From Proteles cristata cristata (lineage: Eukaryota > Chordata > Mammalia > Carnivora > Hyaenidae): DNA of 64,000 nucleotides. The notes below the pieces were generated by a model. It was not told where the DNA came from. It ran no database searches and saw only the letters and a list, made by a program, of their open reading frames with translations. This document shows, one piece after another, positions 11,226 to 30,907 of the stretch. Positions within the stretch are counted from its first letter, which is position 1, and each line of letters starts with the position of its first letter. The stretch covers positions 310,001 to 374,000 of the forward strand of contig JAESUZ010004128.1 in NCBI GenBank assembly GCA_017311185.1, read 5' to 3'. The position numbers and the translations under genes are program-made.

Positions 11226-12577
11226 GATGGGGCCAAAACCAATCCTAAAAACCCAACTCTGTCACTTGAAGTCTCTGAAAAAGAAAAAACGTCCCTGTGC
11301 CTGGAAGGGTGGTGAGGCTGGGGTGCCCCGGCCTCACTATAACTGTTGGGTATATTTTGGAAGTGCACCAGAACTGGTGACTGGAAGAGCCTTTACGTTG
11401 CAGTTTGCTGCGCAGTGATGGCCTTTAGCATTCTCTTCATATGGTAGCTTGGAAAAATATCAGAATTTAATTGCCATCAGATTTCAATATGAAAAAAGGA
11501 TTTATCTACAGAAAATAATGGAGTGAATGGTTAAAACTTTTATCTCTGAACATTGAATAAGATAAATTTCCAGCTGCTGTTCTCTATTTTTGTTCTTGGG
11601 CCAATGTTCTATACAAATAGGATGTAACCATTTAATACTCAAGAGTTTAATATGCCTGTAACAATCAACCTCAGTACTGTCACTACAATATTACATTCTG
11701 CAAATGTTATTGTTATGTCAGATACCAGTTTTCAGTGAGATAGCTCTAATACCCAGAATAGAAAACAAAATTGGTAAATTACTCCACTTCCTTTCACTGT
11801 GATTTGGAAATGATAAATCTTTATAGAATGAGACATTTTTCCAGGCTAGCTTTTTTATGGAAAAAAAAAAAGGTTCAATTTGTGTTGATAGGGATTACAT
11901 TCATATTTAATAATGCTTGCTTTTCCTCTGGCCACACCAGAGCATTAACAGAGTACCTCTAAGCAAAGACTATAGTGCATTACGGGTGTTTCAGCTGTTT
12001 AAAACAAACATGTGCACTTTTTAAGGAAGAAGGCAAATGAGATGTGACTTAAGAGTGGTATTAGGAAAACGATCATATTTAACATGAAAGTTTAGGATAC
12101 CTGACTGGTCCGGTAGCCTCTGAGATAAGTATGGATAAATATCTTACGAATAAATTGACCAGCTGTCATTTTATGAATAAGACTACATTCTTAGAGTGAA
12201 AAGAGCAAAATAGAACAATTCAGGAAGATAATCTTACATGTGTCCTTCATTCTTTTTAGTGTCAGGTCTCCAATATTAATTGCGCCAAAATGCAAACTGT
12301 ATTTTCTTGTTTTTAAATACAGCACTTTAAATCTAGTTTACTTCTCGTGTTTCAACTTGAACTTCAACCTGCTGTGTAACTCAGTAGGTGATGGTAAAGA
12401 GTTTTTACATTGCTTATCTGTGTACTTTGGCTTAAGTGTCTTAGAGTTTTGATAATAAAGACTTTCAATAAGCTTCATCCAAAAAAAGAGTGTTTTTAAA
12501 TTTTTGTCCTCTGAAATTTATCAGTGACTATCATAGAAGATGGTCCTAACAGGGATTCTTGTAAGTTCTGGGTTATT
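11226..12577. other. Unassigned AT-rich sequence
   Basis: No gene or recognisable repeat. Confidence 0.5.
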
Positions 12578-12589
12578 AAGGAATGGTTT

Positions 12590-12733
12590 GGGGGCGCCTG
12601 GACGACTTCGACTCAGGTCATGATCTCACAGTTTGTGAGTTCGAGCCCCGCGTCGGGCTCTATGCTGACAGCTCAGAGCCTGGAGCCTGCTTCGGATTCT
12701 GTGTCTCCCTCTTTCTGACCCTCCCCCGCTCAT

Positions 12734-12771
<38 letters not shown>

Positions 12772-12784
12772 AAATAAATAAAAA
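12590..12784 (+). mobile_element. SINE joined to the L1 5' end
   Basis: CAN-SINE head with an internal deletion (cgcctgga then cgacttcgactcagg), body, (CT)n tract and a short AAATAAATAAAAAT tail, then directly L1 5' UTR. Part of the composite insertion. Confidence 0.8.
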
Positions 12785-13603
12785 TAGAGCCCGAAGGCTT
12801 GCGGTGGCAAGTCGGAAGCGTTTGCACCAGCAAGGCAGCGGCCTGGTGGAAGCGGGGTCAGCGGCCGCGCGCGGGCTGGACAGAGCGGGCAGGGCCGGCT
12901 GGGGAAGGCTGCCGTCCCCTCGCGAACGGAGAGCCCGCCGGAGAGTGCGATCCCGAGGTGGAGCCCCACCACTGCCCTGCCCCGGATTTTCGTGCATGGC
13001 GGGGAGCTAGGTGAGCAGAATTCCAGCGGAGGCCGCGACTCCAGTGCTGAGGCAGCACAAACGGTCCCTGAACGTCTTGGGCACACTTGGTCATCCTCTG
13101 TCATGACGAGCGGGGTGGCATCCACTTGAAAGGGCTACCTCAAGAAACAAGCCAAAGTATGGGGCGCCTGGGTGCTTAGTCGGTTAAGCGTCCGACTTTC
13201 GCTTAGGTCATGATCTCGCGGTTAGTGGGTTCGAGCCCCGCGTCGGGCTCTGTGCTGACTGCCAGCTCAGAGCCTGGAGCCTGTTTCAGTCTGTGACTCC
13301 CTCTCTCTCTGACCCTTCCCTGCTCACGCTCTCTCTCTCTCTCTCTCCTAGAAATAAATAAAACATTAAAAAAAAAAAAAGAAACAAGCCAAAGTACACG
13401 TGGTGGAGAGTCCCAAATACCACTACAAGTAGGAAAATAAAATAACCAAGGTCTCAACAAGAGAGACCAAGAGATACCATTCAAAGAACACTTTCTGAAT
13501 GGATAGGCCCTGGACAGTCAGAGTCTTCTTGGGTACAGCAGCACTCACAGGTAGAGACCATAACAAGTCTTTTAAACTAACAAGAGATAGAAAGCTAAAC
13601 AAA
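12785..13603 (+). mobile_element. L1 5' UTR, CpG-rich
   Basis: A GC-rich start (12785-13130) followed by sequence leading into ORF1, interrupted by a SINE at 13160-13378. In L1 elements this is the internal promoter region. Confidence 0.6.
13160..13378 (+). mobile_element. SINE inserted in the L1 5' UTR
   Basis: Complete CAN-SINE flanked by an 18-bp perfect TSD (13142-13159 and 13379-13396). It is younger than its host L1. Confidence 0.93.
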
Positions 13604-14551
13604 ATGACGAAACGAAGGAGCTCTCCTCCAAAGAAATTCCAAGAAGAACTGACAGCTAAAGAACTCCTCAAAACAGATATAAGCAGCATAACTGAACAAG
13701 ATTTTAGAACAATAATCATAAAATTAATCGCTGTGCTTGAAAAAAATATAGAGGACATCAAGGAAACTATGGCTACAAACAACACGGAGCTTAAAAATAG
13801 GTATGATGAATAAAAAATGCGATAAATGAGATACATAATAAACTGGAGAGGTCCAATGCACGGATTGAAGAGGCAGAAAGGAGAATAAGTGATTTAGAAG
13901 ACACCATTATAGAAAAAAGAAGAAACTGAGAAAAAAAAAAAAAGAGACAAACATCCAGGAACATGAAAGAAGAGTTCAAGAGCTCAGTGATACAGTCAAA
14001 CGGAACAATATACATATCATAGGAATCCCAGAAGAGGAAGAAAGAGGGAAAGGTGCTGAAGGAGTCCTGGAACAAATTATAGCAGAGAACTTCCCCGACC
14101 TGGGGAAGGAAGTAAACACTGAAATACAAGAGGCACAGAGAACTCCCCTCAGACATAACTTGAATCGAACATCTGCACGACATATCATAGTAAAAATGGC
14201 AAAATATAAGGACAAAGAGAGAATTCTGAAAGGAGCTAGGGAGAAAAGGCCATAACATACAAAGGGAAACCTATCAGAGTGGTGACAGACCTATCTACTG
14301 AAACGTGGAAGACCAGAAAGAAATGGCAGGAGATCTTCAATGTGATGAATAGAAAAAATATGCAGCCAAGAATCCTCTATCCAGCAAGCCTCTCATTCGG
14401 AATAGAAGGAGAGATGAAAGTCTTTCCAAATAAACAAAAATTGAAAGAATTTGACACCACTAAATCAGCCCTACAAGAAATCCTGACGGGGGACTCTCTG
14501 AGGGAAGTGTTGCAAGGAACGAAGATACCAGAGACACCACCACAAGCATGA
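13604..14551 (+). pseudogene. L1 ORF1 (RNA-binding protein), broken
   Basis: Starts MTKRRSSPPKKFQEEL at 13604 and ends DSLREVLQGTKIPETPPQA at 14551. An early stop after NTELKNRYDE (13811), a poly-A slippage tract near 13930 and a frame change split it, so it cannot make ORF1p. A coiled-coil-like middle and an RRM/CTD-like end are recognisable. Confidence 0.8.
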
Positions 14552-14816
14552 ATCCCACAATGGACACAATGACTCAAAAACTATATATGTCAATAATAAC
14601 ACTGAATGTAAATGGGCTGAATGCTCCAATCAAAAGACATAGGGTAGCAGAATGGATAAAAAAACAAATCCATCTATTTGCTCTCTACAAAAAACACATT
14701 TTAGACTGGAAGACACTTTCATATTAAAAGTAAGGGGATGGAGAAATATATATCATGCTCCTGGAAATCAAAAGAAAGCTGGAGTACCTATACTTATATC
14801 AGACAAACTGGACTTT

Positions 14817-15028
14817 TTTTTTTTTAATTTTTTTCGATGTTTATTCATTTCTGAGAGACAGAGTACAAGCAAAGGTGGAGCAGAGAGAGGGAGACATAGA
14901 ATCAGAAGCAGGCTCCAGGCTCTGAGGTGTCAACACAGAGCTTGATGCGAGGCTCGAACTCAAGAACTGTGAGATCATGACCTGAGCCAAAGCTGGCCGC
15001 CCAACTGACTGAGCCACCCAGGTGCCCC
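14817..15028 (-). mobile_element. SINE inserted in L1 ORF2
   Basis: Minus-strand CAN-SINE, T-rich at its left and ending ggtgcccc. A 12-bp duplication with one mismatch (AAACTGGACTTT, 14805-14816; AAACTAGACTTT, 15034-15045) marks the target site. Confidence 0.9.
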
Positions 15029-17424
15029 AAGAAAAACTAGACTTTAAATTAAAGATAATAACAAGGGATGAAGAAGGGCATTATATAATAATTACAGGGT
15101 CTATCCATCAGGAAGAACTAAAAATCATAAATGTCTATGCACTGAATATGGGAGCACCTAAATATTTAAACCAATCACAAACAGAAACAATCTTATAGAT
15201 AAGAATGAGCTAATAGTAGGGGACTTTAATACTCCACTTACAGCGATGGATAGATCAACCAGACAGAAAATCACTAAAGAAACAGTGGGCTTGAATGACA
15301 CATTCAACCAGATGGATCTGACAGACACATTTAGAACTCTACATCCTGAGGCCTTGGAATTCACTTTCTTCTCAAGTGCGCATGGCACATTCTCCAAGAT
15401 AGATCACATACTGGGACATGAAAGAGCCCTCAATAAATATAAATGAATTGAGATTATACTATGCACACTTTCAGATCATAATGCTTTGAAACTTGAAATC
15501 AGTCACAGGAAGAAGTCTGGAAAACCTCCAAAAACATGGAGGTTAAAGAACAACCTACTAAAGAATGAATGGGCCAATCATGCAATTAGAGAATAAATTA
15601 AATAATATATGGAAACAAATGAAAATGAAAATACAACAAACCAAACTCTATGGGATGCGGCAAAGGCAGTCCTAAGAGGAAAGTACATTGCACTCCAGGC
15701 CTATTTCAAGAAATTAGAAAAAGCGCAAGTGCAAAATCTAACAGCTCCCCTAAAGGAACTAGGGGCAGAGCAACAAGGGCACCCCAAACCCAGTAGGAGA
15801 AAAGAAATAGTAAAAATCAGAGAAGAAATAAACAATACAGAAACCAAAGAACCAGTTGAATAGATCAATGAAACCAAGTGTTGGTTTTTTGAAAAAATAA
15901 ACAAAACTGACAAACCTCTAGCCAGGCTTCTCAAAAAGAAAGGAGAGAGCACCCAAATAGACAAAATCAGGAATGAAAATGATTACATTTCATCATGATT
16001 ACATTACATTCATGATTATTACAACCAAGTACAGGTTGTAATAAGAGAACTACAGGCCAATATCCTTGATGAATATGGATGCAAAAATCCTCAACAAGAT
16101 ACTTGCAAATCGAATCCAACAACACATAAAAAGAATTACCCACCAAGATCAAGTAGGATTCATTCCTGGGTTACAGGGCCGGTTCAACATTTGCAAATCA
16201 ATCAATGTGATACATCACATCAACAAAAGAAAAGATAAAAACCATATGATCCTGTCGATAGATGCAGAAAAAGCATTTGACAAAATACAACATCCTTCTT
16301 AATAAAGACCCTCGAGAAAGTCGGGATAGAAGGAACTTACTTAAATATCATAAAACCCATCTATGACAAGCCATCAGCTAACATCATCCTGAATGGGGAA
16401 AAACTGAGAGCTTTCCCCCTGAGATCAGGAACACGACAGGGATGTCCTCTCTCACCACTGTTGTTTAACATAGTGCTGGAACTCCTAGCATCAGCCATCA
16501 GACAACAAAAAGAAATAAAAGGCATCAGAATTGGCAAAGAAGTCAAACTTTCACTTTTCACAGATGACATGATACTCTAGATAAAAAACCCGACAGACTC
16601 CACCAGAAGCCTACTAGAACTGATTCAAGAATTCAGCAAAGTTGCAGGATACAAAATCAACGTACAGAAATTGGTTGCATTTTTATATACCAATAATGAA
16701 GCAACAGAAAGAGAAATCAAGTAACGGATCCCATTCACAATGGCACAAAGAACCATAAAATACCTAGGAATAAACCTAACCAAGGATACAGGAGATCTGT
16801 ATGATGAAAACTATAGAAAACTTATGAAGGAAATTGAAGAGGACACAAAGAAATGGAAAAACATTCCATGCTCATGGATCAGAAGAATATAGTTAAAATG
16901 TTATTACTACCCAAAGCAATCTACACATTCAAGGCAATCCCAGTCAAAATTGCACAGCATTCTTCTCAAAACTAGAACTATCCTCAAATTTGTATGGAAC
17001 CACAAAAGACCCCAAATAGCCAAAGTAATATTGAAGAATAAAACCAAAACGGGAGGTATCACCATCCCAGACTTTAACCTCTACTACAAAGCTGTCATCA
17101 TCAAGACAGTATGGTATTGGCACAAAAACAGACACATAGACCAATGGAATAGAGAACTCAGATTTGGACCCAAAAATGTACAGCCAATTAATCTTTGACA
17201 AAGCAGGAAAGAGTATCCAATGGAAAAAAGACAGCCTCTTTAACAGATGGTGCTGGGAGAACTGGACAGCAACATGCAGAAGAATGAAACTAAATCATTT
17301 TCTCACACCAAACACAAATAATAAACTTAAAATTGATAAAGGACCTGAACATGAGACAGGAAACCATCAAAACCCTAGAGGAGAAAGCAGGAAACAACCT
17401 CCTTGACCTCCACTGCAGCAATTT

Positions 17425-18419
17425 TTTTTTTTCACAAATAGTTTATTGTCAAATTAGTTTCCACATAACACCCAGTTCTCATCCCCACAAGTGTCCTCCT
17501 TCATGCCCATCTCCCTCCTCCCCACATCCATCAGTCCTCAGTTTTTGTCAGCATTCAAGAGTCTCTCCTGGTTTGCCTCTCTCCCTTTCCCCCACCATTT
17601 CCGCCCTTCTTCTCCCCCTTGGTCCTCTGTTAAGTTCCTCCTAATCCTCCTATACGTGCACACATATGATATTTGTCCTTCTCTGCCTGACTTATTTCGC
17701 TCAGCATAACACCCTCAAGGTCCATCCATGTTGCTACACATGGCCAGATTTCATTGTTTCTCATTACCATGTAGTATTCCATGGTATAGATAAACCACAT
17801 CTTCTTGATCCATTCATCTGTTGATGGACACTTAGGCTCTTTCCATGGTTTAGATATTGTGGAGAGTGCTGCTATGAACTTCATGAACAACATGAACATA
17901 AGGGTACATGTGCTCCTATGCCTCAGCATTTCTGTATCCCTTGGGTAAATTCCTAGCAGTGCTATTGCTGGGTCATAGGGGAGTTCTATTGTTAGTTTCC
18001 CAGAGAACCTCCACACTGTTTTCCAGAGGGGCTGCACCAGTTTACATTCCCACCAACAGTGTAGGAGGGTGCCCGTTTCTCCACATCCTCGCCAGCATCT
18101 AGAGTTCTCTGATTTGCTCATTTTGGCCACTCTGGCGTGAGGTGGTATCTCAGTGTGGTTTTGATTTGTATTTCCCTGATGAGGAGCGATGCTGAGCATC
18201 GTTTCATGTGTCTGTTGGCCATCTGGATGTCCTCTTTGGAGAAGTGTCTGTTCATATCTTCTGCCCATTTCTTCACTGGGTTGTTTGTTTTTCGGGCGTG
18301 TAGTTTGGTGAGTTCCTTGTAGATTCTGGATGTCAACCCTTTATCTGATATGTCATTTGCAACTATCTTTTCCCATTCCGTTGGTTGCCTATTAGTTTTG
18401 TGGGTTGTTTCCTTTGCTG
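17425..18419 (-). mobile_element. 5'-truncated L1 inserted antisense inside the L1
   Basis: Starts with poly-T and the reverse complement of the L1 3' end and runs back into ORF2. The TSD CACTGCAGCAATTT lies at 17411-17424 and 18420-18433. It forms a long inverted repeat with the host L1 sequence at about 18510-19490. Confidence 0.92.
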
Positions 18420-19288
18420 CACTGCAGCAATTTCTTACTTGACACATCCCCAAAAGAAAGGGAATCAAGAGCAAAAATGAACTATTGGGACCTCCTCAAG
18501 ATTAAAAGCTTCTGCATGGCAAAGGAAACAATCCATAAAACTAATAGGCAACCAACGGAATGGGAAAAGATAGTTGCAAATGACATACCAGATAAAGGGT
18601 TAATATCCAGAATCTATAAGGAACTCACCCAACTCCACACCTGAAAAACAAACAACCCAGTGAAGAAATGGGCAGAAGATATGAACAGACACTTCTCCAA
18701 AGAGGACATCCAGATGGCCAACAGACACATGAAACGATGTTCAGCATCCCTCCTCAACAGGGAAATACAAATCAAAACCACACTGAGATACCACCTCACA
18801 CCAGCCAGAGTGGCTTAACTGAGCAAATCAGAGAACTCTAGATGCTGGTGAGGATGTGGAGAAACGGGCACCCTCCTACATGGTCGGTGGGAATGTAAAC
18901 TGGTGCAACCCCTCTGGAAAACAGTGTGGAGGTTCCTCAAAATATTAACAATAGACCCCCCTATGACCCAGCAATAGCACTCCTAGGAATTTACCCAAAG
19001 TATATGAGTGCTGACGCATAGGGGCACATGGACCCCAATGTTCATAGCAGCACTCTCCACAATAGCCAACACATGGAAAGAGCCTAAGTGTCCATCAACA
19101 GACAAATGGATCAAGAAGATGTGGTTTATCTATAAGATGTAATACTACATGGCAATGAGAAAGAATGAAATCTGGCCATGTGCAGCAACATGAATGAACT
19201 TGGGGGTGTTATGCTGAGCGAAATAAGTCAGGCGGAGAGGGACAATTACCATATGTTTGCACTTATAGGAGGATTAGGAGGAACTGAA

Positions 19289-19534
19289 TGTAGGACCATG
19301 GGGGAGAAGTAGGGCGGGAAACAGTGGGGGAGGGGGAGAGAGGCAACCCATGAGAGACTCTTGAATGATGAGAACTAAGCGCAGATGGGGGTGTGGGGGG
19401 AGAGGGGTGATGGGCATGGAGGAGGGCACTTGTGGGGATGAGCACTGGGTGTTACATGGAAACCAACTTGACAACAAACTATTTGTAAAAAAAAAAAAAA
19501 AAAAAAAGAAAGAAAAATAAGAATAAATTTAAAA
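19289..19534 (+). mobile_element. L1 3' UTR and poly-A tail
   Basis: Contains the family's 3' end (agggcacttgtggggatgag, cactgggtgttacatgg) and an A-rich tail at 19488-19534, followed by the right TSD. Confidence 0.8.
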
Positions 19535-19546
19535 AAGGAATGGTTT

Positions 19547-20645
19547 AATAATAGGCCAAACTATGTAATCCTGGATAAACATTTAAATTACATACTCTTG
19601 GTATATAAATTACCTTATAAAATGAATCTCAGATCAGCAATACAGAAGGTAGAGAAGTTAACAAAATATTGCATCATTTAGGTGTTTTAATTTTTTAAAT
19701 ATTTTTGAGAGAGAGCGCGCGCATGAATGGGGGAGGGGTAGACTATTTTTGAGAGAGAGAGCACGCGCGCATGAGTGGGGGAGGGGCAGAAGGAGAGGGA
19801 GACACAGAATCAGAAGCAGGCTCCAGGCTCTGAGACGTGAGCACAGTGCCTGACGCACGGCTCGAACTCATGAACTATGAGATCATGACCTGAGCTGAAG
19901 TCTGACAGTGAACGGACTGAGCCACCTAGGCACCCCTAAATTTTTTACAAAAATAAACAGCAAGGAATCATTTTATTCTTGCTGTGGAAAAATTATTCTT
20001 AATTATTCAAGATTTAATTGCAGCAGCACAAATTGAGTTTCTGTATGGTTTAGCTACGTACCTCTGGAGAGCTAATTAAGCTTGCAGACTGCTGAAACTT
20101 TTACATTAACGGACTTTAATTTTCACATTACCAGTTGTTTTTATGGCTTACATAATCACTGAACAATTTTTCAAAAATCATTTTAAATGAATGAAAACCT
20201 AAGGTTTTCAATATCTATGAAATAAGTAAAATACCGAAATACCGATTAGAATTAGAGCGCTTACCTTCAAGGAAAAGGCTAATGGCTTAATCATTACCGT
20301 CTACGCTCGTCAGGTGAGTGGAGAAATTGAATTCGCCTGGAATTTTTATTTCAGTTTTCCCAGCAGATGTTGTACTACTTATTCAGTAGTCCTCAACCTT
20401 ACTCCCATCCCACGTGTTAACAACCCAGAGCGGAAGGCTTTCCATCTCGACGCTGCACAGCTTCCGGGAGGCCACTGATGCCGCCGGGCGGCCGCCAGCC
20501 CCTGCTGAGCCGTGACTGACAGGCCTCCCGGCCAATCCCGTTCCACCAGCACATTCGCTTTGATTTGCGGCAAAGACCATACAAGAAACTCTGAGAAAGA
20601 ACCGGCACAGATTCAGTGCCTCTTTACTGCCTTGTTTCCTGTGTT
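19547..20645. other. Flank downstream of MRPL15
   Basis: Apart from the SINE at 19686-19936, no feature recognised. The GC-rich patch at 20400-20530 has no clear promoter or exon. Confidence 0.5.
19686..19936 (-). mobile_element. CAN-SINE with internal tandem duplication
   Basis: Head at right (gccacctaggcacccc). The GA-rich end is duplicated: about 44 bp starting 19700 recurs from 19744. Confidence 0.88.
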
Positions 20646-20651
20646 TTTATT
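20646..20651 (-). terminator. MRPL15: Probable MRPL15 polyadenylation signal AATAAA
   Basis: TTTATT on the plus strand reads AATAAA on the gene strand, 131 bases past the stop codon. It would give a short 3' UTR. The choice is inferred from position only; another copy lies near 20344. Confidence 0.55.
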
Positions 20652-20781
20652 TTTAGATAAAAATGGAAATAGGGCTACATGGAAAATTAACAACAACCAG
20701 AGAAAAGATGACGGGAAGTTTAGACGTTTCAGTCTCTTCTCTTCAGAGCGCGTCAACGGCTCCGCCTTCTGGGAAGGGGCC

Positions 20782-28660
<7,879 letters not shown>

Positions 28661-28763
28661 GACCCGCACCGCCACGGCCCTCCAAGGGCGCCCGGGGTCG
28701 CCTCGGAGCCCACGTGGTCTCCGCGCGCTGCTTTACGGCCGCCGCCCCACCCTTGTCGTGAAG

Positions 28764-28772
28764 CCGGAAGTG
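28764..28772 (+). promoter_or_regulatory. ETS/GABP-type motif CCGGAAGTG upstream of MRPL15
   Basis: CCGGAAGTG lies about 105 bases upstream of the MRPL15 start codon inside the CpG block. ETS-family (GABPA/NRF-2) sites of this form are common in promoters of nuclear genes for mitochondrial proteins. Binding is inferred from the motif only. Confidence 0.5.
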
Positions 28773-28960
28773 CGGCGCTCGCGGCCACTGGGTTTGGGGG
28801 CGTCCGGGAGGCCCTGGTGGCGTAGGGGTTTTTGCGGCTTCGCGGTCTCTGTTGCTCTGCATCTTTTTCATGGTTTTAGTTCACGAGGGACGTGAGCATC
28901 GTTTGAGGGAGGTGCGTTGACCTTGTCTTGAGCAGACGGCGTTTTCCGCGGCCTTAAAAG

Positions 28961-29299
28961 AGCGCGCGTCGAAGACGCTGTGCGTTAGAGAGTCCTGGAG
29001 TCTGGCCTGGCACGTTTTGCTGGGTCGCCTTGTCCTCATTATGAGGCAGTGTCTTTCCCGAGCTCCACCTGCAGCTCAGAATCAAATAGCGGGAGCGCTA
29101 AGCCCTTGGCGTTGAGCTTCGCCTGGTTACACGCGGTCAGATGCAAAGATCATACCGAGGGTCCAGCTATTAAAATGCCTGGCTCCCACCGACCTGTGTC
29201 TAAGACTGTGTGCGGCCGCATCCCTGGGTCTCTGCTGTGTTGCTTTGGCCGAGCTACCGACATAATTAATTTCGCTTATTATTTAATAATGTTGGAGCT
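28961..29299. other. Region upstream of MRPL15, edge of CpG block
   Basis: No exon recognised. Confidence 0.5.
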
Positions 29300-29462
29300 A
29301 CACTGAGCGCTGTTAAGTCAGCCTTACTCGGTTTGTCTCAACAATCAGTCGTAGAGGTAGATGTTTTTATTTCTTACAGACCAAGAAGCTTAGGCTTGGC
29401 AAAGTCGAGTGGCTGGACCCAGGTCTCACCACAAAAGGCAGAGCCAGGATTCACTTAACACT
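29300..29462 (+). mobile_element. MIR SINE fragment
   Basis: Forward MIR-like order with accaagaagcttaggcttgg, then agagccaggattcactt. Diverged. Confidence 0.55.
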
Positions 29463-29815
29463 GCCTCCTTACAAAGTAGTGTTTTTTATCATTTAAAATG
29501 GAATATCTGCAACACAAAATACAGAAGGCTATTTTCATTCAAAAAATATCTTCCCTATTTTTGCCTTAAGGGGATGTAATATAAAAGACCATGTTCCCCT
29601 TGTTTATTCTCTTTACAGTTCACCGTCTTGCTGTGCAGTTGTTCTTCCTAGTTCCCATTAGTTATAAAAATAGTGAAGGTGAGAAATTTTTGGAGGGGAA
29701 CTACTCCTATGTTTGCCTAAACATAAGTTATTTTGAATGAAATAGAAAAAAGATGCATGTCTTTAAGCATATTCATGAGCAGGTCACTTACTTGTTGCCA
29801 AGAAATATACAAAGG

Positions 29816-29995
29816 CAAGGGGTGCCTGAGTGGGTTGGGTTTCTGAATAGACTTGGGTCGTGATCTCTCGGCTTACGGGTTCCAGCCCCAAGGGGAGCTC
29901 TGTGCCCAGCCCAAGGGGAGCTCTGTGCCGACAGCCCAGAACCTGGAGCCTGCTTTGGATTCTGTGTCTGCTCTCACTGCCCCTCCCCCGCTCAC

Positions 29996-30039
<44 letters not shown>

Positions 30040-30074
30040 AAACATGAATAAACACAAAATATTTTTTAAGTAAT
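29816..30074 (+). mobile_element. CAN-SINE with (GT)n
   Basis: Contains an internal duplication of ccaaggggagctctgtgcc and a (GT)21 tract at about 29997-30038; near-TSD AAGAAATA(T/C)ACAAAGG at 29800-29815 and 30075-30090. Confidence 0.9.
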
Positions 30075-30162
30075 AAGAAATACACAAAGGTGAAATCAAA
30101 TAGGATCTTGCTTCCAGGTTTTTTGAAATCTAGAACAGGAAATATCAAAATTGAGTATTTTT

Positions 30163-30517
30163 TTAAAGATTTTATTTCTTTTTTTTAAATTTCCTTTTAG
30201 GATCATCTCTTATATATATATATATATATACTCATATATGTATATTTACTTATTTTGAGAAAGAGAGTGAGCAAGCATGCGCGAGTAAGGGAGAGCCTGA
30301 GAGAGGAGAGAATCCCAAGCAGGCTGCACACTGTCGCACAGAGCCAAGCTCCATCCAACTCAGGAACCCAGGTAGGAAATCAAGGGTTTGATGGTAAACT
30401 GAGTGAGCTACTCTAAAGACTTTATTTGTAAGTAATCCCTACACCCAATGTGGGACTCAAATCCACACCCAAGATCAAAAGTTGCTCACTCCACCAACTG
30501 AGGCAGCCAGGAGCCCC
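30163..30517 (-). mobile_element. Short CAN-SINE hosting a second SINE
   Basis: Outer flanks AAATTGAGTATTTTT / AAGTTGAGTATTTTT. The short element's parts lie at 30163-30177 and 30414-30517. Confidence 0.75.
30178..30413 (-). mobile_element. CAN-SINE nested in a short CAN-SINE
   Basis: TSD TAAAGA(T/C)TTTATTT at 30164-30177 and 30414-30427; includes a (TA)n run at 30211-30230. Confidence 0.75.
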
Positions 30518-30887
30518 AAAGTTGAGTATTTTTCAAAAGGTAAAAAAAAAAAAAAAAAAAAGTAGGCTTCCTGTAGACCTAACAGCACAAGTAGAAGAAA
30601 AATACGAGTATGAGCTCTATAAAACAATATAAAGTACAGACTCTATTTGGAAGTACAAAAGAAAATAGAGAAAAAAGTAGAAACTAGTTCCTGACTTTAA
30701 GGGTTTCAATTCGATGTATTTCATCATCTTTTTGTTAGAAATTTCTTCTGGGAAGAAAATTGCAAAATCTATTGCAAAATGTGTCCTAATCTATAGGAAG
30801 AGTCACAACTTTTTTCCTCTACCTAGAAAATCGGTGCTTGCCTTAAGTAATGGATTTCTGGGTGAGTGTTAATACTAATAACATTTT

Positions 30888-30907
30888 TAAATGTTTTTAT
30901 TTATTTC

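Larger units (their letters stand above)
14587..19288 (+). pseudogene. L1 ORF2 (endonuclease/reverse transcriptase), broken and interrupted
   Basis: Begins MSIITLNVNGLNAPIKRHR (endonuclease domain). The reverse transcriptase is visible as [14 protein letters not shown] (16255-16296) and the active-site region reads FTDDMIL followed by a stop (16556-16580), so the usual FADD has Ala changed to Thr. Further lesions: a SINE at 14817-15028, a deletion of roughly 150 codons near 15985-16045, multiple stops, and an antisense L1 at 17425-18419. The C-terminal part resumes at 18434 and ends near 19288. Confidence 0.8.
12578..19546 (+). mobile_element. Composite SINE + L1 insertion bounded by one 12-bp TSD
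   Basis: AAGGAATGGTTT at 12578-12589 is repeated at 19535-19546. Between them lie a SINE (12590-12784), an L1 5' UTR, ORF1, ORF2, 3' region and poly-A. The first base after the left TSD is SINE, not L1, and no separate TSD flanks the SINE. The target TATT|AAGG resembles an L1 endonuclease site. Confidence 0.7.

Noticed and set aside
13423..14258. Minus-strand frames of 137 and 155 codons
   Set aside because: Antisense to L1 ORF1; shadows of the plus-strand reading frame.
17630..18474. Minus-strand frames of 212 and 118 codons
   Set aside because: They are the C-terminal part of L1 ORF2 in the antisense nested L1, 5'-truncated and not host genes; counted under that element.
28661..28675. Upstream in-frame GTG start for MRPL15
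   Set aside because: Non-ATG start is not needed; ATG at 28660-28658 gives the conserved MAGPL start and the 296-residue family length.
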